DNA of 54,159 bases from CAG-390 sp003523225 (GCA_902461815.1 CABPZE010000011.1:1-54159), one strand, 5' to 3'; positions 26,259-35,304 are shown, numbered from the stretch's first letter. Translations and numbers: made by a program. The notes: generated by a model not told the origin, from the sequence alone.

Positions 26259-26284
26259 GGCAATGAAGCGGCCGCTTCATTGCC
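26259..26284. repeat. Perfect 26-bp palindrome
   Basis: GGCAATGAAGCGG joined directly to its exact reverse complement, with no loop. It sits within a GC-rich stretch (26250-26390) that holds more partial copies of GAAGCG and CGCTTC. The function is unknown. The 26201-26418 gap has no gene. Confidence 0.75.
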
Positions 26285-26418
26285 GTGAAGCGCTTGCTAT
26301 GTTCGCGTAGAGCGAAGCGCTCTGACCTCCCCATGTGGCAAAGCCGCGCTTCGTTGTTCATGCGCCGCAGGCGCGCTTCATTTGCACTCAGAAGCTGACG
26401 CTTTACAATGTAATATTC

Positions 26419-26464
26419 ACAAACCGGGCTTTCCCGTCCGATCAGGCGGGAAAGCCCGGTTTGT
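26419..26464. terminator. Convergent-gene terminator
   Basis: An 18-bp stem (ACAAACCGGGCTTTCCCG against CGGGAAAGCCCGGTTTGT) stands between the nucleoside phosphorylase (plus) and the topoisomerase subunit (minus). TTGTTTAT follows on the plus strand. Confidence 0.8.
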
Positions 26465-26477
26465 TTATCGTAATACT

Positions 26478-28499
26478 TTATATATCCGCGTCCTTCATAT
26501 ACCGTGCGCCATTTTCGGCAATGAAGAGCTTTCTTGCCGGGAGGTTGTCTCCGAGCAGGGTGTCAAAGATGCGCTCGGTAGCCGCCGCGTCGGTGGGGGT
26601 AACGGCAATAAGCCTGCGCGTTGCCGGATTCATTGTGGTCTGCCACATCATTTCAGGCTCGTTCTCGCCCAGACCCTTCGAACGCTGAAGCGTGTATTTT
26701 TCCTTGCCCAGCTTCTTGAGGATCTCCGCTTTTTCAAACTCATTGTAGGCAAAAAGTATTTTGTCCTTTGTGGTTATCTCAAAAAGTGGTGTTTCGGCAA
26801 TAAAGACCTTACCCTCCTTCAGCAGGGTAGGCAGAAGACGGTAAAAAAGCGTCAGAAGTAGCGTGCGTATCTGGAATCCGTCCTCGTCGGCATCGGTGCA
26901 GATGATTATTTTCGACCATCTGAGCGACTCAAGGCTGAACGCCGAGACCTCGCTGTTCTTTCCCTTCGCCTTGGTTCCTACCTCTGCCCCGCAGCCGATG
27001 ACCTTGAGCAGATCTACGATAATATCGCTCTTGAATATCTTGTCATAGGAGGACTTAAGGCAGTTGAGCGTTTTACCGCGCACCGGAATTATCGCCTGAA
27101 ATTCCGCAGCGCGTCCCAGCTTACATGAAGTGAGCGCCGAATCTCCCTCAACGATATAAAGCTCACGGACATTAGGGTCTTTTGAGCGGCAGTTGACAAA
27201 TTTCTCGACCCGGTTTGCCGCGTCTATCGAGCCAGAGAGCTTCTTTTTGATGTCAAGCCGGGTGCGCTCGGCATTCTCGCGCGAACGCTTGTTGACCAAT
27301 ACCTGAGAGGCTATCTTGTCCGCCTCTGCGGGATTTTCGGTAAAGTAAATTTCAAGATTCTTCTTGATGAAATCGGTAAGCGCCTCGTAAATGAACGAGT
27401 TGTTTATTGCCTTTTTGGTCTGATTCTCATATGATGTTATTGTGGAATTACTGCTGATGACAAGCACAAGACAGTCGGCAATGTCGGCAAAGGTGATCTT
27501 CGACTCATTCTTATTGTATTTGCCCGTCGCCTTGAGATATTTGTCAATTCCATAGACGAAGCCGACACGCACTGCGCGATCGGGTGAGCCGCCATGCTCG
27601 AGAAAGCTCGAATTATGAAAATATTCAAGCATTGTGACTGACTGTGAAACGCAGAAGGAAATATCCGCCTTGAATTTATAGACAGGCTTGTCCTCACGGT
27701 CGCGTCCCTGAGTTTCAAGGTGCCACAGCACCGGCTGAGTCATTGCGCTGTCCCCTGCCGCCTCGGCAACATAGTCGCGTATCCCGTTTTCGTTGTAGAA
27801 AACCTGCTCGGTGAACTCTCCGTTCTCCTCAAACAGGAAAACAAACTTAACGCCCGCGTTTACCACCGCCTGACGGCGAAGCACGTCGACAAAAAACTCC
27901 TTCGGAATATTTATATCGGTAAAAACGTCAATATCGGGCAGCCAGCGGATGACTGTTCCGGTGCGGCGTTCGCTCTTTGAAAGCTCGCGCACACCCAACT
28001 CACCGACCGGACTACCGAGCCGGAAGCTCATGAATTTGACGTATTTTCCGTCAAAGGAATCGACCTCCATATACTTTGAGGCGCACTGAGTGGCAAACGC
28101 GCCAAGACCGTTAAGACCCAGAGCATACTCGTATGACGCAGACTCGGCATTGTTGTTCATCTTGCCGCCGGCATACGGCTCGCAGAAAATAAGATCCCAG
28201 TTGTATCTTCCCTCTTTTTCGTTATAGTCAAGCGGGATGCCGCGACCGTGGTCGTCGACCTCTATCGAATGGTCAGCAAACACCGTGACCTTTATCTCAC
28301 TGCCGTAGCCCTCTTTTGCCTCGTCGACAGAGTTTGAAAGTATTTCAAAAAAAGCGTGTTCACAGCCCTCAAGCCCGTCAGAACCGAAGATAACGCTCGG
28401 ACGGAGTCTGACACGATCCGCCCCCTTGAGCATAACTATGCTCTGGTCGTTATATTGCTCTGTCTTCCTGCCCGCCGCACTTTTTTCCTTTTCAGCCAT
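26478..28499 (-). CDS. Divergent type IIA topoisomerase B subunit (GyrB/ParE-like)
   Basis: 673 residues. The GHKL ATPase site is intact: FFEILSNSVDEA at about 50-62, VDDHGRGIPLD at 81-91, and GLNGLGAFATQ where most GyrB proteins have GLHGVG. A transducer domain and a TOPRIM domain follow, with EGDSA and TDADEDGFQIRTLLL. TOPRIM differs from the canonical form: EGDSALTSCKLGR replaces EGDSAGGSAKxGR, and DADEDGFQIR replaces DADVDGSHIR. This matches a second GyrB/ParE-like paralog seen in Clostridia. No gyrA/parC partner is in the window. Start 28499 (MAEKEKS) is chosen, since the longer frame adds 43 atypical residues. Confidence 0.88.
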   Translation of the reverse strand: MAEKEKSAAGRKTEQYNDQSIVMLKGADRVRLRPSVIFGSDGLEGCEHAFFEILSNSVDEAKEGYGSEIKVTVFADHSIEVDDHGRGIPLDYNEKEGRYNWDLIFCEPYAGGKMNNNAESASYEYALGLNGLGAFATQCASKYMEVDSFDGKYVKFMSFRLGSPVGELGVRELSKSERRTGTVIRWLPDIDVFTDINIPKEFFVDVLRRQAVVNAGVKFVFLFEENGEFTEQVFYNENGIRDYVAEAAGDSAMTQPVLWHLETQGRDREDKPVYKFKADISFCVSQSVTMLEYFHNSSFLEHGGSPDRAVRVGFVYGIDKYLKATGKYNKNESKITFADIADCLVLVISSNSTITSYENQTKKAINNSFIYEALTDFIKKNLEIYFTENPAEADKIASQVLVNKRSRENAERTRLDIKKKLSGSIDAANRVEKFVNCRSKDPNVRELYIVEGDSALTSCKLGRAAEFQAIIPVRGKTLNCLKSSYDKIFKSDIIVDLLKVIGCGAEVGTKAKGKNSEVSAFSLESLRWSKIIICTDADEDGFQIRTLLLTLFYRLLPTLLKEGKVFIAETPLFEITTKDKILFAYNEFEKAEILKKLGKEKYTLQRSKGLGENEPEMMWQTTMNPATRRLIAVTPTDAAATERIFDTLLGDNLPARKLFIAENGARYMKDADI

Positions 28500-28741
28500 A
28501 TGCAAGGATTTTCCTTTCGCTGATCTGATATCTTTTGTTATTATACCACAAATATTATTTTTAGTCAAGTACGACGCCATGCTGCTGCGCAAAGCTGAGT
28601 TTTCCGTCCCCGGTACGTATGCCGACACGCGACGCGCAATATTTTTTTACCGCTGCAAAAAGAGGTCTCTTGTACACATTGCACAAAAACATTGTGTACC
28701 ATAACCACCCCCGACCTCATTTTTTTATGACAAAAAATCAA

Positions 28742-28770
28742 TTGACAGTTGAGATTATTTGTGTTATAAT
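28742..28770 (+). promoter_or_regulatory. Strong sigma-A promoter of the lipoprotein gene
   Basis: TTGACA, 17 bp, TATAAT, 70 bp before the start codon. The rest of the 28500-28741 gap holds no gene. Confidence 0.9.
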
Positions 28771-28840
28771 AAACCTGTAGTTTATAATCCATAAACTTGC
28801 GGTTTATTTCTCACCATCTTCACATGAAAGGAAAAAAATT

Positions 28841-29935
28841 ATGAAAAGAACACTTGCTTTGATCCTTGCTTTGCTCATGGTCACTCTCATGTTTGTCTCA
28901 TGCTCTGACAATACACAGGGTGGCGAAACTACGACAGCAGCACCGTCCGGTAACGTTTCGGATACTCCCGACGTAACTACCGCAAAGACTCCCGAAACCA
29001 CCAAGAAGCCCGAAACCACAAAGAAACCCGAAACCTCCAAAGAGCCTGAAACCACAGCCGCTCCCGAAATCCCTGTTCCGGAAGTAGTCGAAGGCATCAT
29101 GGTCTATTACGAGGACTTTGACTACTATGCAAATACCACCGGCTCTCAGGCGGTGGCAGATCTGCTCGGTTGGCAGATCCGCAACAAGACCATGGAAGGC
29201 GAGCTGGGTGCGCTTACCGACAACACTGTTCAGTACTCAATTGAAAACGGTATGCTCAAGCTGCTCAACTACGACAACGGAAACATTGAAGGCGAAGACT
29301 CCTACATAAAGATCCTCAGCGACGAGTACATGAAGCCTGCCGCCATGGACGACTACACTATTCAGTATGATGTAACCTACCTCGCTTCCAAAAACGCCAA
29401 GAGATATATCGTTCTGCTCTGCAACTATGACGGTTACGACAGCTACAACTCCTTCCACCTCCGCGTGAACGGCACTGCCAACAACCAGAACCGCTGCGCC
29501 GGAAGCTGGACGACCTATGATGTTCCCGGTGAATTTTACGCAGCTGCCGACGATACCGAAGCCAAGGGTTCTTCTATCGCCAACAAGCTGTTCGGCATAA
29601 CCTACGACGGAAGTGCCGTGCTGTACAACAAGTCTCTTACCATTAGATATCAGGCAAACCACGAGCTTGGTCCGACGGTATGGATCCGCGACAACAGCGC
29701 CGCCAATCCTGAGTTCGTATGCGTCTCCAAGCCGGATGCCGGAGCAAGCGCTGCCTTCTACTGGAACATGATCGACAGCTACGCCCTCTGCCTCAAGGCA
29801 GGATCCAAGATCGACGGCTATGTTGACAACATCGCTGTCTGGACCGGTCTTGGCGATATGCCGCTCGACGTCAGCACCACTACTTACGAAAACACCATCG
29901 CAAGCTATCTTGATGCTGTAAAAAAGGCTCAGTAA
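28841..29935 (+). CDS. Secreted lipoprotein with Thr/Pro linker and jelly-roll-like domain
   Basis: 364 residues. The lipobox MFVSC places Cys21 as the lipid attachment site. A Thr/Pro/Lys/Glu linker (residues 27-85, with PETTKKPETTKK) follows. The folded domain starts with YYEDFDYYANTTGSQAV and ends with KAGSKIDGYVDNIAVWTGLG. A start on EDFDY and an end on DNIxVW are usual for LamG/concanavalin-like sugar-binding or 3-keto-disaccharide-hydrolase-like domains. That is inference, and no catalytic residues can be named. It is a single-gene unit with a strong promoter and a terminator. Confidence 0.75.
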   Translation: MKRTLALILALLMVTLMFVSCSDNTQGGETTTAAPSGNVSDTPDVTTAKTPETTKKPETTKKPETSKEPETTAAPEIPVPEVVEGIMVYYEDFDYYANTTGSQAVADLLGWQIRNKTMEGELGALTDNTVQYSIENGMLKLLNYDNGNIEGEDSYIKILSDEYMKPAAMDDYTIQYDVTYLASKNAKRYIVLLCNYDGYDSYNSFHLRVNGTANNQNRCAGSWTTYDVPGEFYAAADDTEAKGSSIANKLFGITYDGSAVLYNKSLTIRYQANHELGPTVWIRDNSAANPEFVCVSKPDAGASAAFYWNMIDSYALCLKAGSKIDGYVDNIAVWTGLGDMPLDVSTTTYENTIASYLDAVKKAQ

Positions 29936-29968
29936 TTGACCTTTGAATAATCGCTGATATGACCCATG

Positions 29969-30007
29969 GGGCTGACTCACACTCGTGAGTCAGCCCTCGT
30001 TTTATTT
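29969..30007 (+). terminator. Lipoprotein-gene terminator
   Basis: A perfect 12-bp stem (GGGCTGACTCAC against GTGAGTCAGCCC) is followed by TCGTTTTATTT. Confidence 0.85.
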
Positions 30008-30098
30008 GATAACATATAAAAACAACGCAAAAAGCCACCGCATAAGATCTCGCACTCTTCGGAGCGAAAAAATAAAAGGCGATGCAAAACTCAAAAAG

Positions 30099-30150
30099 AT
30101 GTCCGGCAAGGTCGACATTATGTCGATTTTACCGGACATCCGTTTTTTTT
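30099..30150. terminator. Bidirectional terminator with inner GTCGA hairpin
   Basis: GATGTCCGG and CCGGACATC close a stem with a nested GTCGAC/GTCGA hairpin. TTTTTTTT follows on the plus strand and TTTTT on the minus strand. It ends the sugar-kinase operon from the other side. Confidence 0.75.
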
Positions 30151-30190
30151 GTCTTTAGTCGCGCGCAGATAAAAGCACAGCCGGGCTTTG

Positions 30191-31717
30191 TCACAGATAC
30201 CGCACCGCGGTGCGTTCTGTCTCAAGCCCCGCGCGGAAGCGCTCCATGTACCTCTCAAACCCGGCGGCGTCGACCGGATCGGGACTGAGAGTTGTTACCT
30301 TTGCGCCCGCAAACACCTGCTTTTCGAGGTATTCACCAAGCGTCTGCCCATTCGCTTTTTTCGCGGTAAATGAGGCAAGCAACGCCATTCCGTAAGGGCC
30401 GCCCTCCCCGGCGGTCTCCATACAGCTTACCGGAGCACCGGCTGCCGCCGCAAGATATCTCTGCCCTACGCCGGGGGTCTTGAAAAGTCCGCCGTGACCT
30501 GTCAGCACGTCAATAACGACGCCCTCGTTCGAAAGAATGTCCATTCCTATCTTAAGCGTTGCCAGCGCTGTGTAAAGCTGGGCACGGATAAAGTTTGCAA
30601 TCGTAAATTCGGCGTCGGGACGGCGCACAACTATCGGTCTGCCCTCGTCAAGCGCGGTAACTCCCTCTCCTGAAAGATAATTATATACCGTAATTCCGCC
30701 GCAGTCCGGCGCTCCTTCAAGACTTTTCAGGTACAGTCGGCGATATATTCCCTCTCGATCTGCCACCGCGCCCTGAAGCTCCGCCGCATCGCAAAGCAGG
30801 CTCACCCATGCGTTCATATCCGCAGTGCAGTTATTGCAGTGTACCATAGCCACCGGCGCTCCGTCCGGAGTGGTAACTACGTCAATTTCAGGATGGGTCT
30901 TCGACGGCAGATGCTCAAGCACCACCATTGAAAAGATGCTCGTTCCCGCGGAAACATTGCCGCGACGCTGCAGTACGGAATTGGTGGCGGTCATGCCCGT
31001 TCCCGCATCTCCCTCCGGAGGAGCAAAAGGAACTCCGACATGCAGAACTCCGCCCGTCAGCTCAGCGCCCGCAGGCGTAAGCCGCCCCGCGTACTCTCCG
31101 GCGGGCAACACACGCGGAAGGATATCCGATATATGCCAAGGGAAGCCCTTGTCCGCAACAAGTGCGTCGAATTTTTCTATCATACCTGCATCATACCCAA
31201 GCGTTTTGCCGTCGATTGGGAACATTCCCGATGCTTCGCCCGCGCCCAGTACGTTCTCTCCGGTCAGAAGAAAATGAATGTACCCCGCAAGCGTTGTAAT
31301 ATGCGCGATATCCTTTACGTGCGGTTCGCCGTTCAGCACAGCCTGATAAAGGTGTGCTATGCTCCACCGCTGAGGAATATTGAATCCGAAAAGGCGTGTA
31401 AGCTCTTCTGCCGCAGTTGCCGTCATGGTGTTCTGCCAGGTTCTGAAAGGCACAAGCAGATTCCAGTTGCGGTCAAAGGCAAGATAGCCATGCATCATGC
31501 CGGAAACGCCCACGCATTCGATGTCCTCAGGATATACGACACCCTCAAGCGCTGTACGCAGACCGCGCAGTGCCTCGCTAATATCATATGTCCAGACTCC
31601 GCCCTCACAGCTGCTTCGCCATATATAACCGCCACTTGATACCGGGCGGTACGCCTCGTCTATCTGAACCGCCTTGATGCGGGTAGAGCCAAATTCAATT
31701 CCGAGATAAGTTTTCAT
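30191..31717 (-). CDS. FGGY-family carbohydrate kinase
   Basis: 508 residues. FGGY kinases phosphorylate sugars or polyols (xylulose, ribulose, rhamnulose, glycerol) with ATP. The start MKTYLGIEFGSTRIKAVQI has the first phosphate-binding loop. GVSGMMHGYLAFD and the sugar-side DAGTGMTATNSV follow, then the nucleotide loop VLTGHGGLFKTPGVGQR and ETAGEGGPYGMALLA. It resembles uncharacterised FGGY kinases annotated as xylulokinase-like or ATPase. The exact sugar is not known. Start 31717 is set by GAGG six bases upstream. A longer frame to 31888 runs back across a hairpin and is unlikely. Last gene of the leftward regulon. Confidence 0.88.
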   Translation of the reverse strand: MKTYLGIEFGSTRIKAVQIDEAYRPVSSGGYIWRSSCEGGVWTYDISEALRGLRTALEGVVYPEDIECVGVSGMMHGYLAFDRNWNLLVPFRTWQNTMTATAAEELTRLFGFNIPQRWSIAHLYQAVLNGEPHVKDIAHITTLAGYIHFLLTGENVLGAGEASGMFPIDGKTLGYDAGMIEKFDALVADKGFPWHISDILPRVLPAGEYAGRLTPAGAELTGGVLHVGVPFAPPEGDAGTGMTATNSVLQRRGNVSAGTSIFSMVVLEHLPSKTHPEIDVVTTPDGAPVAMVHCNNCTADMNAWVSLLCDAAELQGAVADREGIYRRLYLKSLEGAPDCGGITVYNYLSGEGVTALDEGRPIVVRRPDAEFTIANFIRAQLYTALATLKIGMDILSNEGVVIDVLTGHGGLFKTPGVGQRYLAAAAGAPVSCMETAGEGGPYGMALLASFTAKKANGQTLGEYLEKQVFAGAKVTTLSPDPVDAAGFERYMERFRAGLETERTAVRYL

Positions 31718-31747
31718 ATTGAACCTCAGATCTAATAAATAGTTTCG

Positions 31748-31781
31748 GGGCTGCCGAAAGTTTTGCAGCTTTCGGCAGCCC
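31748..31781. terminator. Intercistronic hairpin before the kinase
   Basis: GGGCTGCCGAAAG and CTTTCGGCAGCCC form a 13-bp stem between the CBM9-like gene and the kinase, without a U-run on the minus strand. It is likely a partial terminator or mRNA-stability element that lowers kinase expression relative to the surface proteins. Confidence 0.6.
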
Positions 31782-31797
31782 AACAACCGACTGAATA

Positions 31798-32889
31798 TCA
31801 GTTTTTCTTTCTGAAGCAGACAACGCCCGCTCCGGTAAGGCAAACGACACACAGAACAACCGCTGAGGCAGTCAGCGACGATCCGCACCCGCCTTTTGAA
31901 GATGTGGCGTCAGTGGTTACGTCAGCCTCCTGAGTTGTGGCTTCGGGAGCGCTTGATGTTGTATCGGCGTCCTTTGAAGTATCAACAGGAGTCGCCGCAG
32001 TGGTCTCGGGAGTTGCCGCTGTGGTTTCAGGAGCAGCAGTAGTTTCGGGAGCTGCTGTCGTTTCGGGAGCAGGCTCGGTGGCCTCAACCGGCTCAAGCGC
32101 CGGGTTGTAGTTCAGCGCGTCAAGCTCAACCTTACCGAGATTGGCGCAGGACTTTGAAAGCGTGGTATAGCCGCAGTTGTTGGAAACGATCATGGCGTAT
32201 CTTGAACCGCTCTCCTTGCTTTCATTGACGAGCAGACCGAATCCGAACGCAGTGTTCTTGCCGTCCTTGAGATTCGCAGCCAGCACATCGGCATAATCTG
32301 CGGTGAAGTTGAAAGCGATCTCAAAGCTGTAGCTGCCGTCAGTATCGTTGTCGTAAGCGACCGCAAGCTGAAGTGTTCCGAACAGGCAGTTATCGGCGTG
32401 GAGGCTTCCCCAGCTCTTGGCTGCGTTGCTCTGTATGTTGTCCGTCGCGGTCATTGCGGGATTGACGCGGAACTGCGCACCGCTTATGACGCTGGTGTAA
32501 GCTATGTTGGCGTCGGTCACGCCGGGAGTAAAGTCATAGTTGAGGTCAACGACCATGTCAACACAATCCACGCTTGTGGCAAATGCAGCGCCGGGATTGC
32601 GTGTAACGTCGGTTACGTGACAGTAGATGAAGAGTGTCGTCTTGTTGAATACCATCCAATATTCAGCATATGAAGTAGCATCGTCCTTATTGGAGTAGGA
32701 AGCGATCATGGTGTCGGAGGTATCATAAATGTCGTCCTTGACACCGTCAACCACGGCTGTACCGTATGCCGCATGATAGACCAGCTCGGGGTTACCGGCG
32801 CTGATCACGATTCCGTTTTCAGCAGACACACCAAGCACCGCAACTGCGATGAGGGAGATGCAAGTAAGGATTGCAAACAGTTTTTTCAT
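31798..32889 (-). CDS. CBM9-like surface protein with GGCGSS-type C-terminal anchor
   Basis: 363 residues from MKKLFAILTC. Signal peptide to about residue 24 (VSAEN), then a CBM9-like beta domain: VVDGVKDDIYDTSD, YWMVFNKTTLFIYCHVTDVTRN, DCVDMVVDLNYDF, FEIAFNFTADYADVLA. CBM9 modules bind the ends of glycans. A linker of PETTAA and PETTAAT units (about 268-325) leads to KGGCGSS, a hydrophobic helix and FRKKN. This ending looks like a Cys-containing sorting signal rather than LPXTG. Its paralog directly upstream (gap 28 bp) has about half its residues in common, by eye. AGAGGTAA precedes the start. Confidence 0.85.
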   Translation of the reverse strand: MKKLFAILTCISLIAVAVLGVSAENGIVISAGNPELVYHAAYGTAVVDGVKDDIYDTSDTMIASYSNKDDATSYAEYWMVFNKTTLFIYCHVTDVTRNPGAAFATSVDCVDMVVDLNYDFTPGVTDANIAYTSVISGAQFRVNPAMTATDNIQSNAAKSWGSLHADNCLFGTLQLAVAYDNDTDGSYSFEIAFNFTADYADVLAANLKDGKNTAFGFGLLVNESKESGSRYAMIVSNNCGYTTLSKSCANLGKVELDALNYNPALEPVEATEPAPETTAAPETTAAPETTAATPETTAATPVDTSKDADTTSSAPEATTQEADVTTDATSSKGGCGSSLTASAVVLCVVCLTGAGVVCFRKKN

Positions 32890-32917
32890 TTTATTACCTC
32901 TCACTATTCAATGGTTC

Positions 32918-34039
32918 TCATACCTTTTTGCCGGATCTTGAGGTGATCACAGCAGCAAACGCGCAAAGGGATACGAAAGCGCAGACTGCAAGAAGGATCC
33001 AGACTCTGCCGTCTCCGGTGTCGGGACTGGACGGAGCTGTTGTAGTTTCGGGAGCTGCGGTAGTTTCGGGAGCAGCAGTGGTTTCAGGGGCTGCGGTCGT
33101 TTCGGGAGCAGCAGTTGTCTCGGGGGCTGCGGTTGTTTCAGGAGCTGCAGTGGTCTCGGGAGCGGCAGTGGTCTCGGGGGCTGATGTGGTTTCGGGAGCG
33201 GCAGTGGTCTCGGGGGCTGATGTGGTTTCGGGAGCGGTGGTCTCTGCCGCGAATCCGGAAGCGTCAAGCTCTACTCTGCCGAGGTTTGCAGTGTTGCTGG
33301 ACAGCACGGTTCCTCCGCAGTTATTGGATACTGTCATTGCGTATCTTTTGCCGGTTGCCTGATTGCACTCGTTGACAAGAAGACCAAAGCCCATAGCGGT
33401 ATTGACGCCCTTATCAAGGTTGGCTTTCAGTGTAGCGGCGTAATCAGCGGTAAAATCAAAGGAAAGCTCAAAATAGTAGCTGCCGTCGGTAGCGTTATCG
33501 TATGCTACAGCAAGGCGGAGAAGGCCGTTATCAATGTTGTAAGAATAAACTGTTCCCCATGTTGCCTTGGCGGCATTGGCACTGATGTTATCTTCAGCAG
33601 AAAGCGCGGGGTTTACACGGAACTGTGCGCCTGCCGCTATTTTGCCGAAGCCTGTTCCACTGTCGGTAACGCCGGGGGTGAAATCGGGAGCAAGGTCAAT
33701 TACCATGTCCACGCAGTCCTCGCTTGTCAGGAACTTTGTGCCGGGGAAACGGGTAACGTCGGTAACATGGCAGAAAATAAACATTGATGTCTCGTTGAAT
33801 ACCATGCGGTATTCGGCATAGGAGGTAGAATCGGCTTTGCTTGAGTAAGCCGAAACCATAGCGTCGGAAGAAGCATAGATGTCGTCCATCACGCCGTCAA
33901 CAACAGGCGTACCGTATGCGGCATGGTAAACGAGTGTGGGGTCACCGGCGGTGACGATGGATACGTTTTCCGCTGACGCGCCGATAGCAGCGGAAACAAG
34001 CAGAAGTGCGCACAGCAGGAATGCAGAGAGTTTCTTCAT
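32918..34039 (-). CDS. CBM9-like surface protein with SPDTG sortase-type anchor
   Basis: 373 residues. Signal peptide (FLLCALLLVSAAIGASAEN) and a CBM9-like domain parallel to its neighbour: LVYHAAYGTPVVDGVMDDIY, MVFNETSMFIFCHVTDVTR, DCVDMVIDLAPDF, FELSFDFTADYAATL. A linker of about twelve PETTAA repeats follows. The end has SPDTGDG, a hydrophobic helix (VWILLAVCAFVSLCAFAAVI) and SRSGKKV, fitting a variant sortase signal (xPxTG). It should be wall-attached, unlike its partner with GGCGSS. It comes second in the leftward operon, 41 bp after the BNR-type gene. Confidence 0.86.
   Translation of the reverse strand: MKKLSAFLLCALLLVSAAIGASAENVSIVTAGDPTLVYHAAYGTPVVDGVMDDIYASSDAMVSAYSSKADSTSYAEYRMVFNETSMFIFCHVTDVTRFPGTKFLTSEDCVDMVIDLAPDFTPGVTDSGTGFGKIAAGAQFRVNPALSAEDNISANAAKATWGTVYSYNIDNGLLRLAVAYDNATDGSYYFELSFDFTADYAATLKANLDKGVNTAMGFGLLVNECNQATGKRYAMTVSNNCGGTVLSSNTANLGRVELDASGFAAETTAPETTSAPETTAAPETTSAPETTAAPETTAAPETTAAPETTAAPETTAAPETTAAPETTAAPETTTAPSSPDTGDGRVWILLAVCAFVSLCAFAAVITSRSGKKV
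33037..33243 (-). repeat. 18-bp coding repeat (PETTAA) in the surface-protein linker
   Basis: About twelve tandem 18-bp units, each encoding Pro-Glu-Thr-Thr-Ala/Ser-Ala. Third positions vary (GAA/GAG, ACT/ACC), so it is not a simple recent duplication. The length may vary between strains. Confidence 0.85.
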
Positions 34040-34080
34040 TTTCTTTTTTCCTTTCTTTCTATTGGTGGTTAATATTTTGG

Positions 34081-35304
34081 TTACACAAAAGATTTATAAT
34101 ATTGCTCAAGCTGTGTTGTGGGCGGCTTGAGAGGGTCACAGTATTTGCGCGGCCACAGTGAACGTCCCTTTTCCTCTGCGGTGCGCTTCGCGCCGTAGGA
34201 CTTGCAGACTATTCCGCCGATACGTGCACCCTCGGTGACGCACTTTCCGGCGAGGATATCCTCCTTGCGGAAAACGGCGAGATGTATTTCCTTATCCCCG
34301 TAGCGCTCGCGGTCATATACCGCGTAGACCTTGCCCTCGTCGTCAACAAAAGCATCGGGGTACGCGACCGAGGAACGTCCGTCAAGCAGCAGAAAATGCG
34401 AGTAGCTTCTGCCCTCGTCGTCGGAGAGCATGGCGGTCATGTTGTTGCGCTTGTCAAAATTGTGATGATGGATCATAAAGAAGCTACCGTCCGGGAATTT
34501 GCCGAGATACATTCTTGCGGAGGGGCTGGGGACGCAGTAGATGTCCGACTTTGTCCAGGTCTTACCGCCGTCAAAGGACTCGGAATAAGCAATTCCCGCC
34601 GAAAGCCTCATAAGCATCAGCAGGCTTCCGTCCCGGCGCTCGCAGATACAGTTCTCGTCAAATGTGGTATCCTCGTGATATGCACTTCCGAGATATGAAA
34701 CACTGCGGCCGCCGTCAGTGGAAATATAAACATTGGATTTTTCAAACTCAGGGCATGAATAAAATCTTGTGACAAAATTATGCCATATGGATACTGGGTA
34801 AAGGTAAGCTCCGTCGTGACGGACAATAGGCTTGCACGCCATAACGCCGTCGCAAAGACGAACCGGCTCGCTCCAGTGGGGCATATCGTCATCCGGGTTT
34901 TCGCATCTGCTTGCCCACACGCCTCCGCGCCCGTCCCAATAAACATAGGACTGCGCCCAGAAGTGCCAGAGCACGCCGTCAGGCGACACCCAAAGTATCG
35001 GCTCGTGCATACGCACCGCCTCCGGATGGTCTATTATCAGATAGTCGTTACGCCAGGTATATCCGTCGTCATCGCTGTATGACATACAATTATAATTATT
35101 GGGGCCTTCGTCAACACCGCCGCCACTGTATGCGGCAAAAAGTCTGCCGCTTTTTACTTTGGCTATCGTCGCAGCGCTCTGCCAGCGGCGTCCGCGGCGG
35201 TTGAAGCACTCCTCAGGCTCGTCGGGATAATATAGGAAGTCGGGCTTTGTCAGCGCAACATCTTTGTCCGGATTAATATTCTCCGGAGTAAATTGTGTTC
35301 TCAT
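34081..35304 (-). CDS. BNR/Asp-box exo-sialidase-like protein, no signal peptide
   Basis: 407 residues from MRTQFTPENIN. A six-bladed propeller is suggested by repeated Asp-box motifs (SYSDDDGYTW, STDGGRSV, SESFDGGKTW, SDDEGRSY). The family holds sialidases and related hydrolases or lyases. Catalytic Arg/Tyr/Glu cannot be assigned with confidence, and FRIP-like residues are not obvious, so a sialic-acid substrate is not proven. With no signal peptide it should be cytosolic, acting on imported sugar. AAGGAG lies 6-7 bases before ATG 35304. First gene of the leftward operon, 41 bp before the CBM9-like genes. Confidence 0.8.
   Translation of the reverse strand: MRTQFTPENINPDKDVALTKPDFLYYPDEPEECFNRRGRRWQSAATIAKVKSGRLFAAYSGGGVDEGPNNYNCMSYSDDDGYTWRNDYLIIDHPEAVRMHEPILWVSPDGVLWHFWAQSYVYWDGRGGVWASRCENPDDDMPHWSEPVRLCDGVMACKPIVRHDGAYLYPVSIWHNFVTRFYSCPEFEKSNVYISTDGGRSVSYLGSAYHEDTTFDENCICERRDGSLLMLMRLSAGIAYSESFDGGKTWTKSDIYCVPSPSARMYLGKFPDGSFFMIHHHNFDKRNNMTAMLSDDEGRSYSHFLLLDGRSSVAYPDAFVDDEGKVYAVYDRERYGDKEIHLAVFRKEDILAGKCVTEGARIGGIVCKSYGAKRTAEEKGRSLWPRKYCDPLKPPTTQLEQYYKSFV

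Noticed and set aside
33037..33243. CRISPR-like tandem repeat
   Set aside because: The units are contiguous 18-bp coding repeats (PETTAA) without spacers, inside an open frame. No cas genes are present.
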